Origin: Psettodes erumei
Lineage: Eukaryota; Chordata; Actinopteri; Pleuronectiformes; Psettodidae
Direction of reading: 5' to 3'
DNA: 64,000 bases
Assembly (NCBI GenBank): GCA_016785225.1
Contig: JAFBJZ010000331.1
Span: 124,001 to 188,000, forward strand
The position numbers were made by a program, and so were the translations under genes. Shown piece after piece: positions 47,355 to 59,800 of the stretch. Each line of letters starts with the position of its first letter. Positions within the stretch are counted from its first letter, which is position 1. Under the pieces are notes generated by a model. It did no database searches. It had not been told where the DNA came from and saw only the letters and a list, made by a program, of their open reading frames with translations.

Positions 47355-50300
47355 GTGAGAGGATGCATGGAGTGAAAAGAATGAAAAGTTGGGATCATTT
47401 TATTCTATATTACAGCTGCATGGTTAATTGACAGTAGCTTGTTTTTTTAGTTACTCGTTCAGTTGTGTTCTCGAACATACTAGTGCATACAGTATGTAAA
47501 GTCACCAATTTGTACATAAAGTGGCTTTGGTAGTAGTAGATTAGCAGAAGTGTTAACCTTTCTGAATTAAGGTAAGCTACTGAACCAAAATAAGGTATTA
47601 ATTGCTGCAGAGATGCGTTTTGTGCGCTGATCTTCATCAAGACTCAGTTTACAGATTAAGTCTTTGGATTTTCTCTCAAATCACCTAAGGCAGATGGAAG
47701 TGCTAAATGGAACCTGAAAAGGAGCATAACTTCAGTAGCTGCAGATACTTTAAGAATGCAAACAGATGCTTAGTAGTGCAGTTGGCTTGCATGCTGCTTG
47801 TTGCAGGTGTTATGATGGGTTGTGGTTTGTTTGGCCCCCTTAGGGATTTAATTCATCTGGGTGTTGCACCAGAGCTGTGATGCTTAGTGGGTACAGATGC
47901 ATGAAACACACTGAACATTATAATATTCTTACTAACGGGCCTGTAAGTGTAAACTGGGCACGCAGGCCTGACTTTTGCCTGTGAACCGGCACCACCACAG
48001 GGAGTTAAAATCCTGTCTGTCTGTGTTTATGTTTTTCATTTAGTGCCTACGGTCTCATAACCGCCTTGTGGCTGTGATAATCAAAGTTTTCCCACACAGT
48101 GTTTTCCGTCCGCAGGCTTAAAGTCCAGCCACTCAGACAGTGACCTTAGTGAGTCACGCAGGCAAGAAGAGACAGTTTCACACACTCACAAACATATACA
48201 CACATGCATGCCTACATGCTGCGCATGCTTTTTTTCCTGCGCATACTGAATGCAGCAAAGATGGCCCCAAAGACAAGAGTGAGGCTTAGAGGTAAGAAGC
48301 AAATCACTTGAATCCAGCTGAATTTAAAAAATAATGGTTGAACAGCACGGGTTCATGCCAGCAAAGTGAATTTGAATTGTGAGCTCAGTTGTGAAAGGGA
48401 GCAGAGCATGGGGGAGGACGAGAGAGAGACAGCAAGAGACAGAGAGAGAGTGTGGGGTGGCCTAACGTGGATGGAAACAGAAAGTTGCTTGCAAGAGTAT
48501 CAGCATCTGTCTGATCATCTGCAGCTGTGATTTCTAAGATATGAGTCATCAACGTCCTCTCAACTCTCACAATTACTGTGTGTACGTGTGTGTGTGTGTG
48601 TGTGTACATTAAAGTGGTACACTGCAGGGTGTGCAGCATGACAGCAAAAAGGCGGGAAGGCGAGAGTGAAGAAGGTGATTTTCTTATTGTGTGTGTGCGC
48701 CTATACGTGTATCTGTCTTTGTGAAAGAGACTGAAAGTTCACATCTTCAGCAAAGACTAGTGAAAGACATGAATGTGTTTATGTCTGTATATGCTTGTGT
48801 ACGTGCATGTTTGCATATTAGCTATATTTTCTTTACTTTTAACCCACGCACCGTGCCAACTTTGCTGTATTTTACATGCTCAAAAACTCGTATTTCTCAC
48901 TCTTATTTTCAGGTGCCCATCAAGTTGATAAATGACCTAAGCTGTGTCTCTGAAATGTTCCAACCCCCCACCCTGTGTAGCTGTCATTCTTGACTTCCTG
49001 TGACTTTGTCCTCATTTTCCACCACCTCTGTATTTGTGTTTGCACAGGTAACAAGAAGCCAACACAGCAGCTGTGCCAAAGATTTTCTGGAGGTAAGAAA
49101 TGACTTTTTATATTACTTGACTTAGATTATGTTTTTTAAAGTATCCAAGTAGCAATGGTTGACGCGGAACCTTTGCAATGATGAGATTCATCCCTCATTA
49201 AGTGTATCAAGTCATATTGTGAAGTCCCATTGCATGCGATTATGGCTTTGACTCACTGGAGAGTCAGTAGATTGATTACTGCATGACATTGCTTCGAGGG
49301 GGAACACCAGCAGCCTCTCCCACAGGGTTACAACCAACAATTATTTTACTCATCGATTTATTTTTTCCTTTTTTTCTGACAAACAGTGAATCGATCACTC
49401 TGTGTAACGTCAGACAACAGTGAAAAATGCCTGACCAACAATCCAATTTGAAATAATATCTTAACACCTGGGAGGCTTGAATGAGAGAAATGATCATGTT
49501 TCCAATGCTATAAAAGAGAGAAAAGCAGAAAATCCTTGCCCTGAAAAAACGGAAGCAGAGAATGCTTCATATTTTTGCATGAAAGAATGATTGAAACTAT
49601 GAGATGATTAATATAATAGTACAGATTCATTTTCTGATGATCGACTAATCAGTTGATTGACTAATCATCGTAGCTGTAATTTCACAGATCTCTTAGTCTG
49701 TTCTCGGTGGCCCACTGGTCTTTTATCTTTGCACGTTATGTTGGAGGTTTTATGGTGCAGAGAATGTCACCAGTTGTGGGATGGAGAGGAGGAGCAGGGG
49801 AGAAGAATAGGGAGGCAGATAGCAACACATAATGCTCCACCTGGGAGCCTTGTTGTTGTTGGAGGAGGAAAGGGGTGACGGGTGAGGGCTGCCGCTGTGT
49901 CCTTGGTGACTGAGGGAGGAGGGATAATGAAGTGAAAGGATGAGCAGAGAGAGGAAATACTTGCCCTCTGGGGTTTACTGTAGAGGATGGGAAGAGAGAG
50001 GGGAGGGAGAGAAAAGATTTATAGTCAACCGCCAGATTCATAAAAATCTGTCTCTCATGAACGTCTCACAGCAAATGAATGAATAAGAGTGTCCTCATCG
50101 CAGGCTAGAAATAGTGTGACATTTTGGAAACTACACGTATTGGCTTTGATGTAGAGAAGAAGATCGATACCACCGTGGTGTCGGTTAACCTGCCTCTGTT
50201 CACCTACCAGCACCTGGTAGCTCACACGTTATATCTTGTTTATTTATTTGTATGAAAACTGCCACCACCCAATCCCCCCCAGTCTCCAGTCTTTATGCTA

Positions 50301-50477
50301 GGCTAAGCTAACTGGCTGGTAGCTGTTGCCTGATATTGAACAGTCAGATAAGAGAGGGGAGTCGATCTTCTCATCTAATTCTCAGCACGAACGCAAAAAA
50401 AAACAAGGTGCTAAAATGTCGAATGATTCCTTTAAGACCCCAACAGTTCCTGATTCGCACTCACCCCAGCAACCGCC

Positions 50478-50512
<35 letters not shown>

Positions 50513-50794
50513 CCCTCAAACATCAGACCTGATAAAACACGACCTTTTCCAGAGCTTGCTGGCTGTTTCAGCAGTCAAGCGGCTGCACATATATACTGTA
50601 TATTACACACACACTCCCGATCACGCTTCCACATTATGACACAGCTGAAGATCCAGATCACACTGAAATGGTAAACGAGTGGTACAAAATCAGGCCATTT
50701 TGTCAGCAAGCCACAAGGCCTGGTTTGTCTGAGTGTGACTGCAGGCAATCTAATCAGCACAGATAATAATCAGAGCCTTAGCAAAGACAGTGAG

Positions 50795-50825
<31 letters not shown>

Positions 50826-53800
50826 ACTCTCTCAGTGTGACTGGTTTCCTCTTGTGTGCTGTGCAGACACAAGAAATGAGAAATGGGGGTAAATCTTCTC
50901 AACAGTCCAGGTGTATAATCATGTGTAATCATCACAGACTCTTCCATCTTCCCATCAGGGCGAGCAGAGACGTGTGCATGTACACAGACAGTGTCACAAA
51001 GCTGTGAGCCTTCATCACACAGATTTGAAATAATTACCTTTGGGTAATTTGAAATGTTTCATTTATCACCGTAATACTGTCTTACAGTATGTCTTACTAA
51101 AAAGCACTTGGAACACGCAGACCCTCTGTCAAGCCCATGTTATCCTCTTTAGAAAAAAACAAAAACAAAAACATATATCCTTATTGGGATTTCATGTGCA
51201 TCCAAGACATTAAATGTGATGATGATGAATGATTTTTGGTAAATACCCATAATCCTATCCTATCTCAGTATGAGGTGTGGAGACAAAGAGTTAGACTAAT
51301 GATAATGAAAAAGGGGAGTTCTAACATGCATCATGCTGCTGTAGCGCCACCTATAGGTGAAATAACAGGAAACGGTTATCACAGGAGAGCCCGACTTTAA
51401 ATGCATGGATGGAAATTAAAATGGACATTTACAAAATTGAGAAGATAACAGCATTTTCATAAAATGGAACATTTTGCTTCACGCAGGGAAAAGTGGACCC
51501 ACAGCATAATGCTCGACTGTGTGGCAAGGAAAAGATCACTCCGTACTTGTACATAGTTTTGTTCCACTGTTTTCTCTTTCTGTCTTTTCTCAAAAAAGAA
51601 ACTTTCAGCAACTCTCCGGTTTAATGATACTCTAACGCCATCCTCCTGAAGGAGAATAGAAAATCATGCATTGCACAAAGCCATGTGAACTTTTTACTCT
51701 CCAAGGAGCTGTGAAACATAAAAATAATCAAATGGATCAAAAATATGGGAGATACTTGAAATGCCTGGAAAAAGGTACAGCCAGCGATCAGTCAAAACAA
51801 AATGCACAGAAATCCTGACACCACTGCAAAGTAAACACTCGTGCGCCGAGTGTGTACTGTAAATCACACCTCTCAGTCTTCACGCGACACTGAGGCTGAC
51901 CCATATTTCCGCCCAGTCACACTCCCCCTGGTGGGGAGGAACCGTGAGTCAGCTCTCTGCGCTGTGGGAGAGATGAGTTCAGACTCCTGAATCAAAGACA
52001 TATAAAGAAAGTTCTGATGACAGCTTTAGGGTGGCTGAAGTTTCTGTATGGGAAGCTCATCACTCACAGTGACATCTCTCAATTCACCTTTGACCTCCCC
52101 ACCCCCATCCCTCCCACTGTTGCACAGGACATGACTCAGTCCTGGCCATCCCAGCAAGCCTTAGGCGGTGACCACGCCCAGAGAATCCTCTACAACCCTA
52201 AGGTGTGTGTTTGTGTGAGCACGTGTGCGCGAGATCCTATTCCTGTCCATCACCGCTCCAACACTGTTGTAATGTGGCAGTGCAATGTTTTTAACTGTCT
52301 AAGTTTTGGTTCTCCCTCTGTTCTAAGGATGCAAAACAACCGACTACGCAGCAAAGGCAAAGTAAGTGTTCACTGACGAATAAGTTGGCATATCTGCTAC
52401 CTGCAACAATTTACCTCTACTTCTCTATTAAATATTTAAGATGTGATTTGTAGTTGGGTTTTATGTGTGTTTTCTCTCTCTGTCAGGTCGGGGGGATGTT
52501 CAGCTGCGAATGACCCGTCACCCTCACGTGGCACCTCACAAATCGTAAGTGGGGCATGAGGAAACATGATCCACCACAGGTCACCAAACCTGAACTGCAA
52601 CTGTGGAACGCACACAGACGATAAAATGCATCATGCAAAATTGATTTATGGAGATCCTCATCTGAACAGCAACACGGAAGCGCATTAAGGATAATAGAAA
52701 GAGAGCAGAGGGGCAGCAGATATGTAAGAGTCGGTCACTTAACATTGTGAGCGTTTCAGGCTATGTAACATAAGTCAGGTCAAAGGTCAGCCAGCAGTCT
52801 TGGAAGCTGTCAGTGGAGACCGATGTGCTTCTGTTTGTTAACTCTTTACATCCTCTTTTTAATGTGAAGCACATGTTCCCGGTGCAAGCCAACTGCATGT
52901 CTCACATTATCACACAGCCTCGGTTATGTAATTAAACAGTTTTACGACAGCTGAAACTTCCGACGCTATTTTGAAAAAGTCTTATTTCCTACAATTTCTT
53001 AGCACTTTTTTTGCATTTTAACTGAAATGTGTTCAGTTGTATATATCAGTAACACAAAAATAAGAATAATTTGTAGTGTGAAATTTGTGACTTACTGTTT
53101 AATTATTCATCACCTTACATGCCAAATTGGTTATGGTTTGGAAACCATATGCTCTGTTAATCTATGTTTTAATGATATCTATTTTCAGAAGCATACTCAG
53201 CAGCATGTCTTGCTTCTCTATTGAAATCCCTAATGATGAACTGTCCAGCAGTGTGCCCTTTTTATGACTGCGTTTGTTTGTTCACAGCATGCTTGCCGAT
53301 GACCTGATGCTGAGCAGTGATGATGACGACACTCACCGGGTGGGTAACGCTCTGCATCTTTCCCTGAAAGCAAGGCAGCAAACCAATATGTGTCAAAGTG
53401 CTTTCAGAATAGTATTAGTTTTGACCTCAGCTGATCTTGCTGCTCTTCGTCATGCTCGAGGCGACAGCATGGCAGAGAGCGGGGAAAGTCAAAGGGAAAG
53501 CAACGCAAAGACTATGACTGGAGTGTTTGGCAGCTCCTGTTGAAGGATGCCGGTTTTTCTGGTAGTGTTTAATGGTGTTCTCGCACACCCATATGCAGCA
53601 CACGCTGCTAATTATATAAAGACATCAAACGGCAGAGGTAGCACGTCGAGGGTGGCAAGTCGTTGCTGCTGTGGATGATAAGTTTCTGTTTTTTGTTTTG
53701 CATCCTTGAAGGCTGTTCATGAGTCATCTTCCTGGGACAGACACAGGTACTGTGATCACTAAAATACTGTGTGCATATCTGTTTTGAACGTTCATTACTG

Positions 53801-56800
53801 TTTGCCTGTATGTGCCATGAATCAGTATCTATCTCACTGTGTGTGTGTTTGTGTGTTTGCGCTCCTCTCGGCTGTGCACCCACGCTGACCCCTCTCTGAT
53901 GTTTGCCTGTGTGTTGACTGACAGCCGTTCAGCACAGCGAGCGCACACACACGGCAGGCGGGTGAGACATTCCAGCTCGGACTCTTCGGGCTCAGACTCC
54001 GCCGCCGAGTCAGGCAGCAGCAGCATTCGTTCCCGGACTCCGAGCCCAGAAGTTCACCCGGATCCCGCGTCGCCTGCCAAAACGCAGCCGCCACCACGTA
54101 ACAGCAAGGAGGTACCACTGCTGAGCCACACAGCCTCCTCCGCCGCTCTGTGTCTCGCTCGTCTGTCTCCTCCTCCTCCTCCTCTGTTTGTGTGCCTTTG
54201 GGTGAATTCTCTGCAGGGAGTGGTGACCACGAGGCAGTTGACGGCAGGTGTGGGGAGGGACAGAGGAATGAGGAATGCATATGAGTTGGAAAGGAGGGGG
54301 AGGAGGATGGGGAGGGGGCGGGGGAGTCGGGGGGCAGGGGTTAGCTTTGGGAATTAGTGCCTGGGTGTCATGTCAACAGGCTGAGCCCTCAGGAGGTGGA
54401 AGTCATCAAGACCTGGGTTCCTGTTGACATCTACACCTACAGTTACCCTCTTTTCTCAAAACAACATCTCACAAGAGAATGTGGCCGGCTTGCGTTTCAC
54501 GATCCCATATAAATATTGAATGGGTGATTTGGTGCAGAGGTGTGGAGCACAATTGGCATGATGGCCTTTCGGAGGTGAAAGGCATTGTGGGAGCTGGTTT
54601 GAGATGTGTGCTACGTGGGGAATGAAGGGGAAACCTGCTCCCCTTTTTATGAATGGAAGGCCCTGTATGATGTAGCGGACTATATCATTCAACATATACT
54701 ACATTGGGCCCCTATAGGGAGAGAGGCAGTGGGGTATGTGTTTTTTTTTGGGGGGGGGTTGTACACCATTACACCATGTGTTTTTCATTTACATGGAGTG
54801 TTTGAGTGTCTCCCAGGGAAGAGATGGGGGGTTGGCGTTCTGGAGGCAGCAAATCCACAGTTTCAGGTAATGAGAGAAAGAGGGAGGGACAGAAAAAAGG
54901 AGGGCGGGCAGCTGAGACGGTACAAGAGATGCAGTGTCTTCTCTGGAAAGAGGGCGAGGGATGTGGGGAAGGGGGGCGGGGGTCACTGTTTGACTTGAGG
55001 AGTAGAGGTTTAATTTAGCCCCTGGTCAACTGGAGGAGAGAAAAAGAGAACGCAAGAAAGGGAAAGTTTGCTCTCCAGCCGTGAGTATCCTCTGTGTGTG
55101 TTTTTTTATTTAAGTAAAAACTCCTGCTTTCTCTTGTTTTCTTTTCATTCTTACGGTTACCAAGCCAGTTGTTAAGCAAACATTAAGTGAGTCATTTGAC
55201 ATAATTGGATGGGGGTTGAGCTACTGTAAGCACAGATGTGGAATGTGAGACTATGCAGCAAGCAAGCCATTTAAAGGGGGGTTATAATGCCAGCTGAAGT
55301 TTTTAATGAGCTGAGTTTTTAGACATGAGTCATAATCCAGATTCGTCATTTGGAATTTCGCTTGTTTTAATAGCAGCTGAATCAGTGAGGTGCAGTAAAC
55401 GCAGCGCGTTTGAGGTGGCTCAACTGGAATGTGCAGATGTTGTGGTATGTGCACGCTTGTTTGAAATATGTGCTCCTCCTCACGTGGCTAAAAGTGATGC
55501 CAAGTGATCCTGCACCTTATCACTTAATTAGCACATGAACATACGTGCACAGACTTTAAATGTAAAAAGTACTTGTGCTCAGGTGCAACTCTGAGGTACA
55601 GTGGACAAGTATACTTCACTACATTTGCATTTAAGAGCTTAAGTTGCTACTTACTTTACTAATTAAGTTTTTTTCAGCTTTGAATATTTCTACCACTCAC
55701 CTCTTATGTGTGAAATGGAACGTTTCTTTCTACTTGTACTAAATACCTTTTGTGTTTTGTTGAAAATATTTGACTCAACTTTTAATGTCGGACTTTACTT
55801 TAGAAGAAGTATCTACCTAGAATTCTTCCACACGTTTGCCTGTGTTAAGCCTCTGTTAGCTCTATCAGCGAAGATGTGATTTTAAATGTGTCCAGTTTGA
55901 TTCATATTTGTAATTTGTGTTGCTCTTTTTCTTTGTTTTCTTAAGACTGATCACCCTTCTGCTACCCAGTGGCAGTTGGATAAATGGCTGCAGAAGAAAT
56001 CCGCCAGCAGTGAACAGGATCCTTGCCACAGTGCTACAGGACGCCTGCCCTCTCCCCACACCCAGCGAGCCCCATCTCCCGCCCGGTCCTGGGACAGCAA
56101 TCAGGAATACAGTCCTAGTCAAAGCCCGATTCCCAGCCCACAGTTCAATTACAGCCACAACAATAGCCCCCTGCCTAGCCCATGTTACAGCCACTGCCCG
56201 AGCCCCAGCCCATTCCCCAGCACCTGTCAAAGTCCCAGCCCCTGCCCAAGGGACAGCCCAATCCCCAGTCCGGTTCTCAGTGTATGCCCCAGTCCGTGTG
56301 GGAGTCCAAGAGGCAGCCGTAGCCCTAGCCCTGTACCTAGAGACCCTCCAAGAAGCCCAAGTCCCAGTTTACCTCCTCCTTCAAAGCTTCGTCACTACCC
56401 TGAGGTTCAGAGTAAGAACCAAACACATCCTGACCTATCAACTAATCCCCACAGGACAAAAATTAGGTCACGGATTGTCCCATTGCCAAACACTGACATC
56501 AAGAACAAGCCCACAAGTAGTCCTCATCCTCATCCAGCTCATCAGCACAGGCCCAAAACTCGACCCACACAGGATCAAGACCAAAGCCAAAACAAATCCA
56601 AGGCCTCTGCTGTTTTAAACTCTAACCAGAGTCACAGCCACAAATCTAGACCCAAGTCTAATGTTCATCCAAATTCTAGGCAGCTCTCGGAGGCTCCCAA
56701 AGCCAAACACAAATTAAATTTTGAGCAAGTCCAGAGTAGCGGATCCATCCACAGCTCCAACCACAAGCCCAGGCCTCCGTTTCAACCAAGCTCACAGCAT

Positions 56801-59800
56801 AGCCCCACAAGAGCAAGGCACTTAAATCCTGTTAGTCGTGAAACCAACACTGGTCACAGCACTCACTCCCAATCTACCTCTAAAGCTGCTAGTAATCCTG
56901 GTGGTGGGTCGAATTCTAGGGCCAGTCCTAGCCTAAAACCTAGGACCAAGTCGTGGGAGACTACAGTGCAAACTCCTCTGCATGTGAATCACACAAAAAC
57001 ATCCCAGAAGAAACCCCAAACGAAGGAACAGGAGGTGGACCACAGGGGAGATCACCTGACCCAAACAGAGGGGAGAAAGCAGGAGAGGAAAGAGGACAGA
57101 CACAGGGACAAACGGCAAGGAAAACAGGAGAGAAAGGAAGACAGGAGGCTGGCGGAGGAGCAGCTACTGAGACGTCCCTGGATCCAGAGTTCAGCAGAAG
57201 AAGAGGAGGAGGAAGAGGAGGAGGAGGAGGGAGCGGCAGCAAGGCAGAGGAGAGAGGAGACAGCAAAAGGGGAAAGCAGGAGGAGGAGGGAGCAGCAACA
57301 TATACGCGAATGGCAAACAGTCCAGGCCAAACAGAGACTGCCCACCAACGCCAAGCGGCACCGCCTTCACGACGACTCACACCACCAGGGGAGGACCAAA
57401 AAGGGAGGCAGCAGTGAGGAGGAGAGAGAGTTACAGTCACACCCTTCACCTCCTCTGTCACGTTCCCCAACTCCTCGTAGACCAGCTTCCTCATCCTCTT
57501 CTTCTTCTTCTTCTTCTTCCTCATCCTCCTCAAATTCTGATTCAGAATCTGATCATCAGGCTCCAATCACCAGAGTACCAGCAGATTCTACCTCCCACAA
57601 GAGACTCACCAAGAGAGGGCAACGAGGCCCCGGCAGACCTGACACCAACCGGCCCAAAGTGGTGCACCCCATAGGGCCCCACTCAGCTAATCCAAGGGAG
57701 GGGCAGCAAAAACTCTACACCCTAGTCCCTTTTGGGCGCAGCGACCAGACCACAGTGTCCTCCCAGCGAGGGCTTAGAAATCTGGTGGTACACATAGACC
57801 TCTGTCTTCTCAAAAGGGTCCCAGACAGCACTACCAGTCCCACTGTTAAAAAGCCTTCCTCTTCTCCCTCCTCATCCTCCCCAACCAAGGACAAACAAAG
57901 AGAGGCCATGAAACACCTGTATATACCCGAGACTGCGGCAAAAGACGGCAAAAGGAAACGCAAGGTAGACAACATGTACTTTTTCTTCTTTTGAATGTGA
58001 TGTTTGTCTCTCACGCATGCATGGATGTGAGGCAGAAAGCACGAGTATGGGCATGTTCTTCAAAGCATGTGTTTGTGTGTGACCAGCTGGAGAACGGCGT
58101 GTCGCACAGGGAGAGCAAGAGGAGTCTTCCTCATGCCAGCGACCCCGCGGACTGCACGCGGCCGTCGGCTCACTTTGTGACCGAGACCACACACAATGGG
58201 TAAGGAAACAGCACACACTTCATTTTGTCCCATATACAGTTTGTAGCTGCAATCATACCGTATGCACAAATATGTGTATTTGTGTACCTGCAGGTACTTG
58301 GAGGAGTACTTGGACAGCAAGAGGCCACTGTCTCCCTTGTCTCCACTGTCTAACAGCCCCGAGTCCACCAAGCCTCCTTCCAAGACAAAGACTTCAGAGC
58401 AGCATCACATCCACGCCCACAAGAACAGAGACAAGAGCAAAGATTCTGCAGTAAAGGTAAAACAGCTACATACTGAGATCAATCCTAACTCATTTGCATG
58501 TGGCATTTTTTATTTAATGCGCCTCTTTTTAACTTCTGCACTCAGCCAAAGATGGAGGTGGATTCTGTAAAAGTGTTGAGAGAGTCCAAGTCCGAGTCCT
58601 GGGGCCCCGCGGGACACAGGGGGGCCGTGCCTAACCATGAAACGTGAGCAATCATGCTTCATCCACACTGGTTGTTGTTCTTCAGATGAAGACGCAGCAG
58701 ACACATACCTATCGTGACTTACGGATGATATAAAACCCTCTGAATGAAGTACGCTTTCTTTTTGTTCCTCGTTGTAGTCCACACCATGCTGAGTACTACT
58801 TACATGAAGCAAAAAGGATGAAGCACCGTGCTGACGCAATGGTACGTCGCCGATCTTCGACTGGATAGAAATTGTTGAGAGTGCAGCAAAGAAATGATCC
58901 GACATTTTGGAAAATACAACTATTAGTTTTTCTTACTTAAATAAAGAGTTTAGCAACAGCAGGTTTGCAAGTTTAATCTTCAAACAAAACTGTATTTACA
59001 AAGAGCCACTGTCCCCAGGGAGCATGCAAAGAAAGAAACATGCAATAAACTGTATAATATATTATATATAGTCAATGTACCTTATAATGTACACTTTACA
59101 TTGTTGGCCAGGTCAGGTTACTTTATTACCCATACCTGTAGGCAGTATCAACTTGCCTAACGTTTTGATGAACAAGCCTGTCAGAGAGACACTGTGACTG
59201 TGCTGCAAAGACCATTAATGTCTTAGAATAGGAGGGGTTTAAAAAAAAAGAGAGACATTTTGTAAACAAGCAGCTGGCCCATAGTCCATTTCCCTTCTGT
59301 ATACAAACCATCCCAGTTAATTCCTGCTTGTTATAGACACTCAAGCCTAAAATATTATGGTACTCCTTTAATATCTGTTCTCATCTCTGCAGGTGGACAA
59401 GCTTGGGAAGGCTGTGAACTACATTGACGCTGCTCTCTCCTTCATGGAATGTGGAAAAGCGATGGAGGAAGGGCCACTCGAGGCCAAATCTCCATACACC
59501 ATGTACTCAGAGACAGTGGAGCTTATCAGGTGAATTAGACATCGATGCAAACACACACACAGGAATTATTGTTTGAACGTGGACGTCGAGAGGTAGACAC
59601 ACACATATCCATGAACTGCAGCTCCATTGGTAACAGTCCTGTGTCTTTAGGTACGCAATGAGGCTGAAGAGCCACTCTGGCCCTGGGGCGAGACAGGAAG
59701 ACAAACAGCTGGCGGTTCTGTGGTGCGTATGTCATCTCCTCTGTTTACGCCACATCTGCCATTGTGCCGAAGGACCTGCATTTTGAGTGTGATTTGCGGT

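Larger units (their letters stand above)
49093..52127 (+). other. aff3: aff3 intron 2
   Basis: Holds two transposon-derived copies (49310-49680, 50095-50440), (CA)n at 50480-50511 and (CT)n at 50793-50819. No additional exon recognised. Confidence 0.6.

Noticed and set aside
48258..48293. Possible 36-bp aff3 exon (acceptor tgaatgcag, donor gtaaga, containing ATGGCCCC)
   Set aside because: In the phase required between the first two model exons it contains an in-frame TGA. Used as an alternative start it leads to a stop in the 52128 exon.
55917..56618. 233-codon frame overlapping the start of the aff3 central exon in another frame
   Set aside because: It reads across the intron/exon border and mirrors the repetitive Ser/Pro codons in a shifted frame. 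The real frame continues uninterrupted for 673 codons with family motifs.
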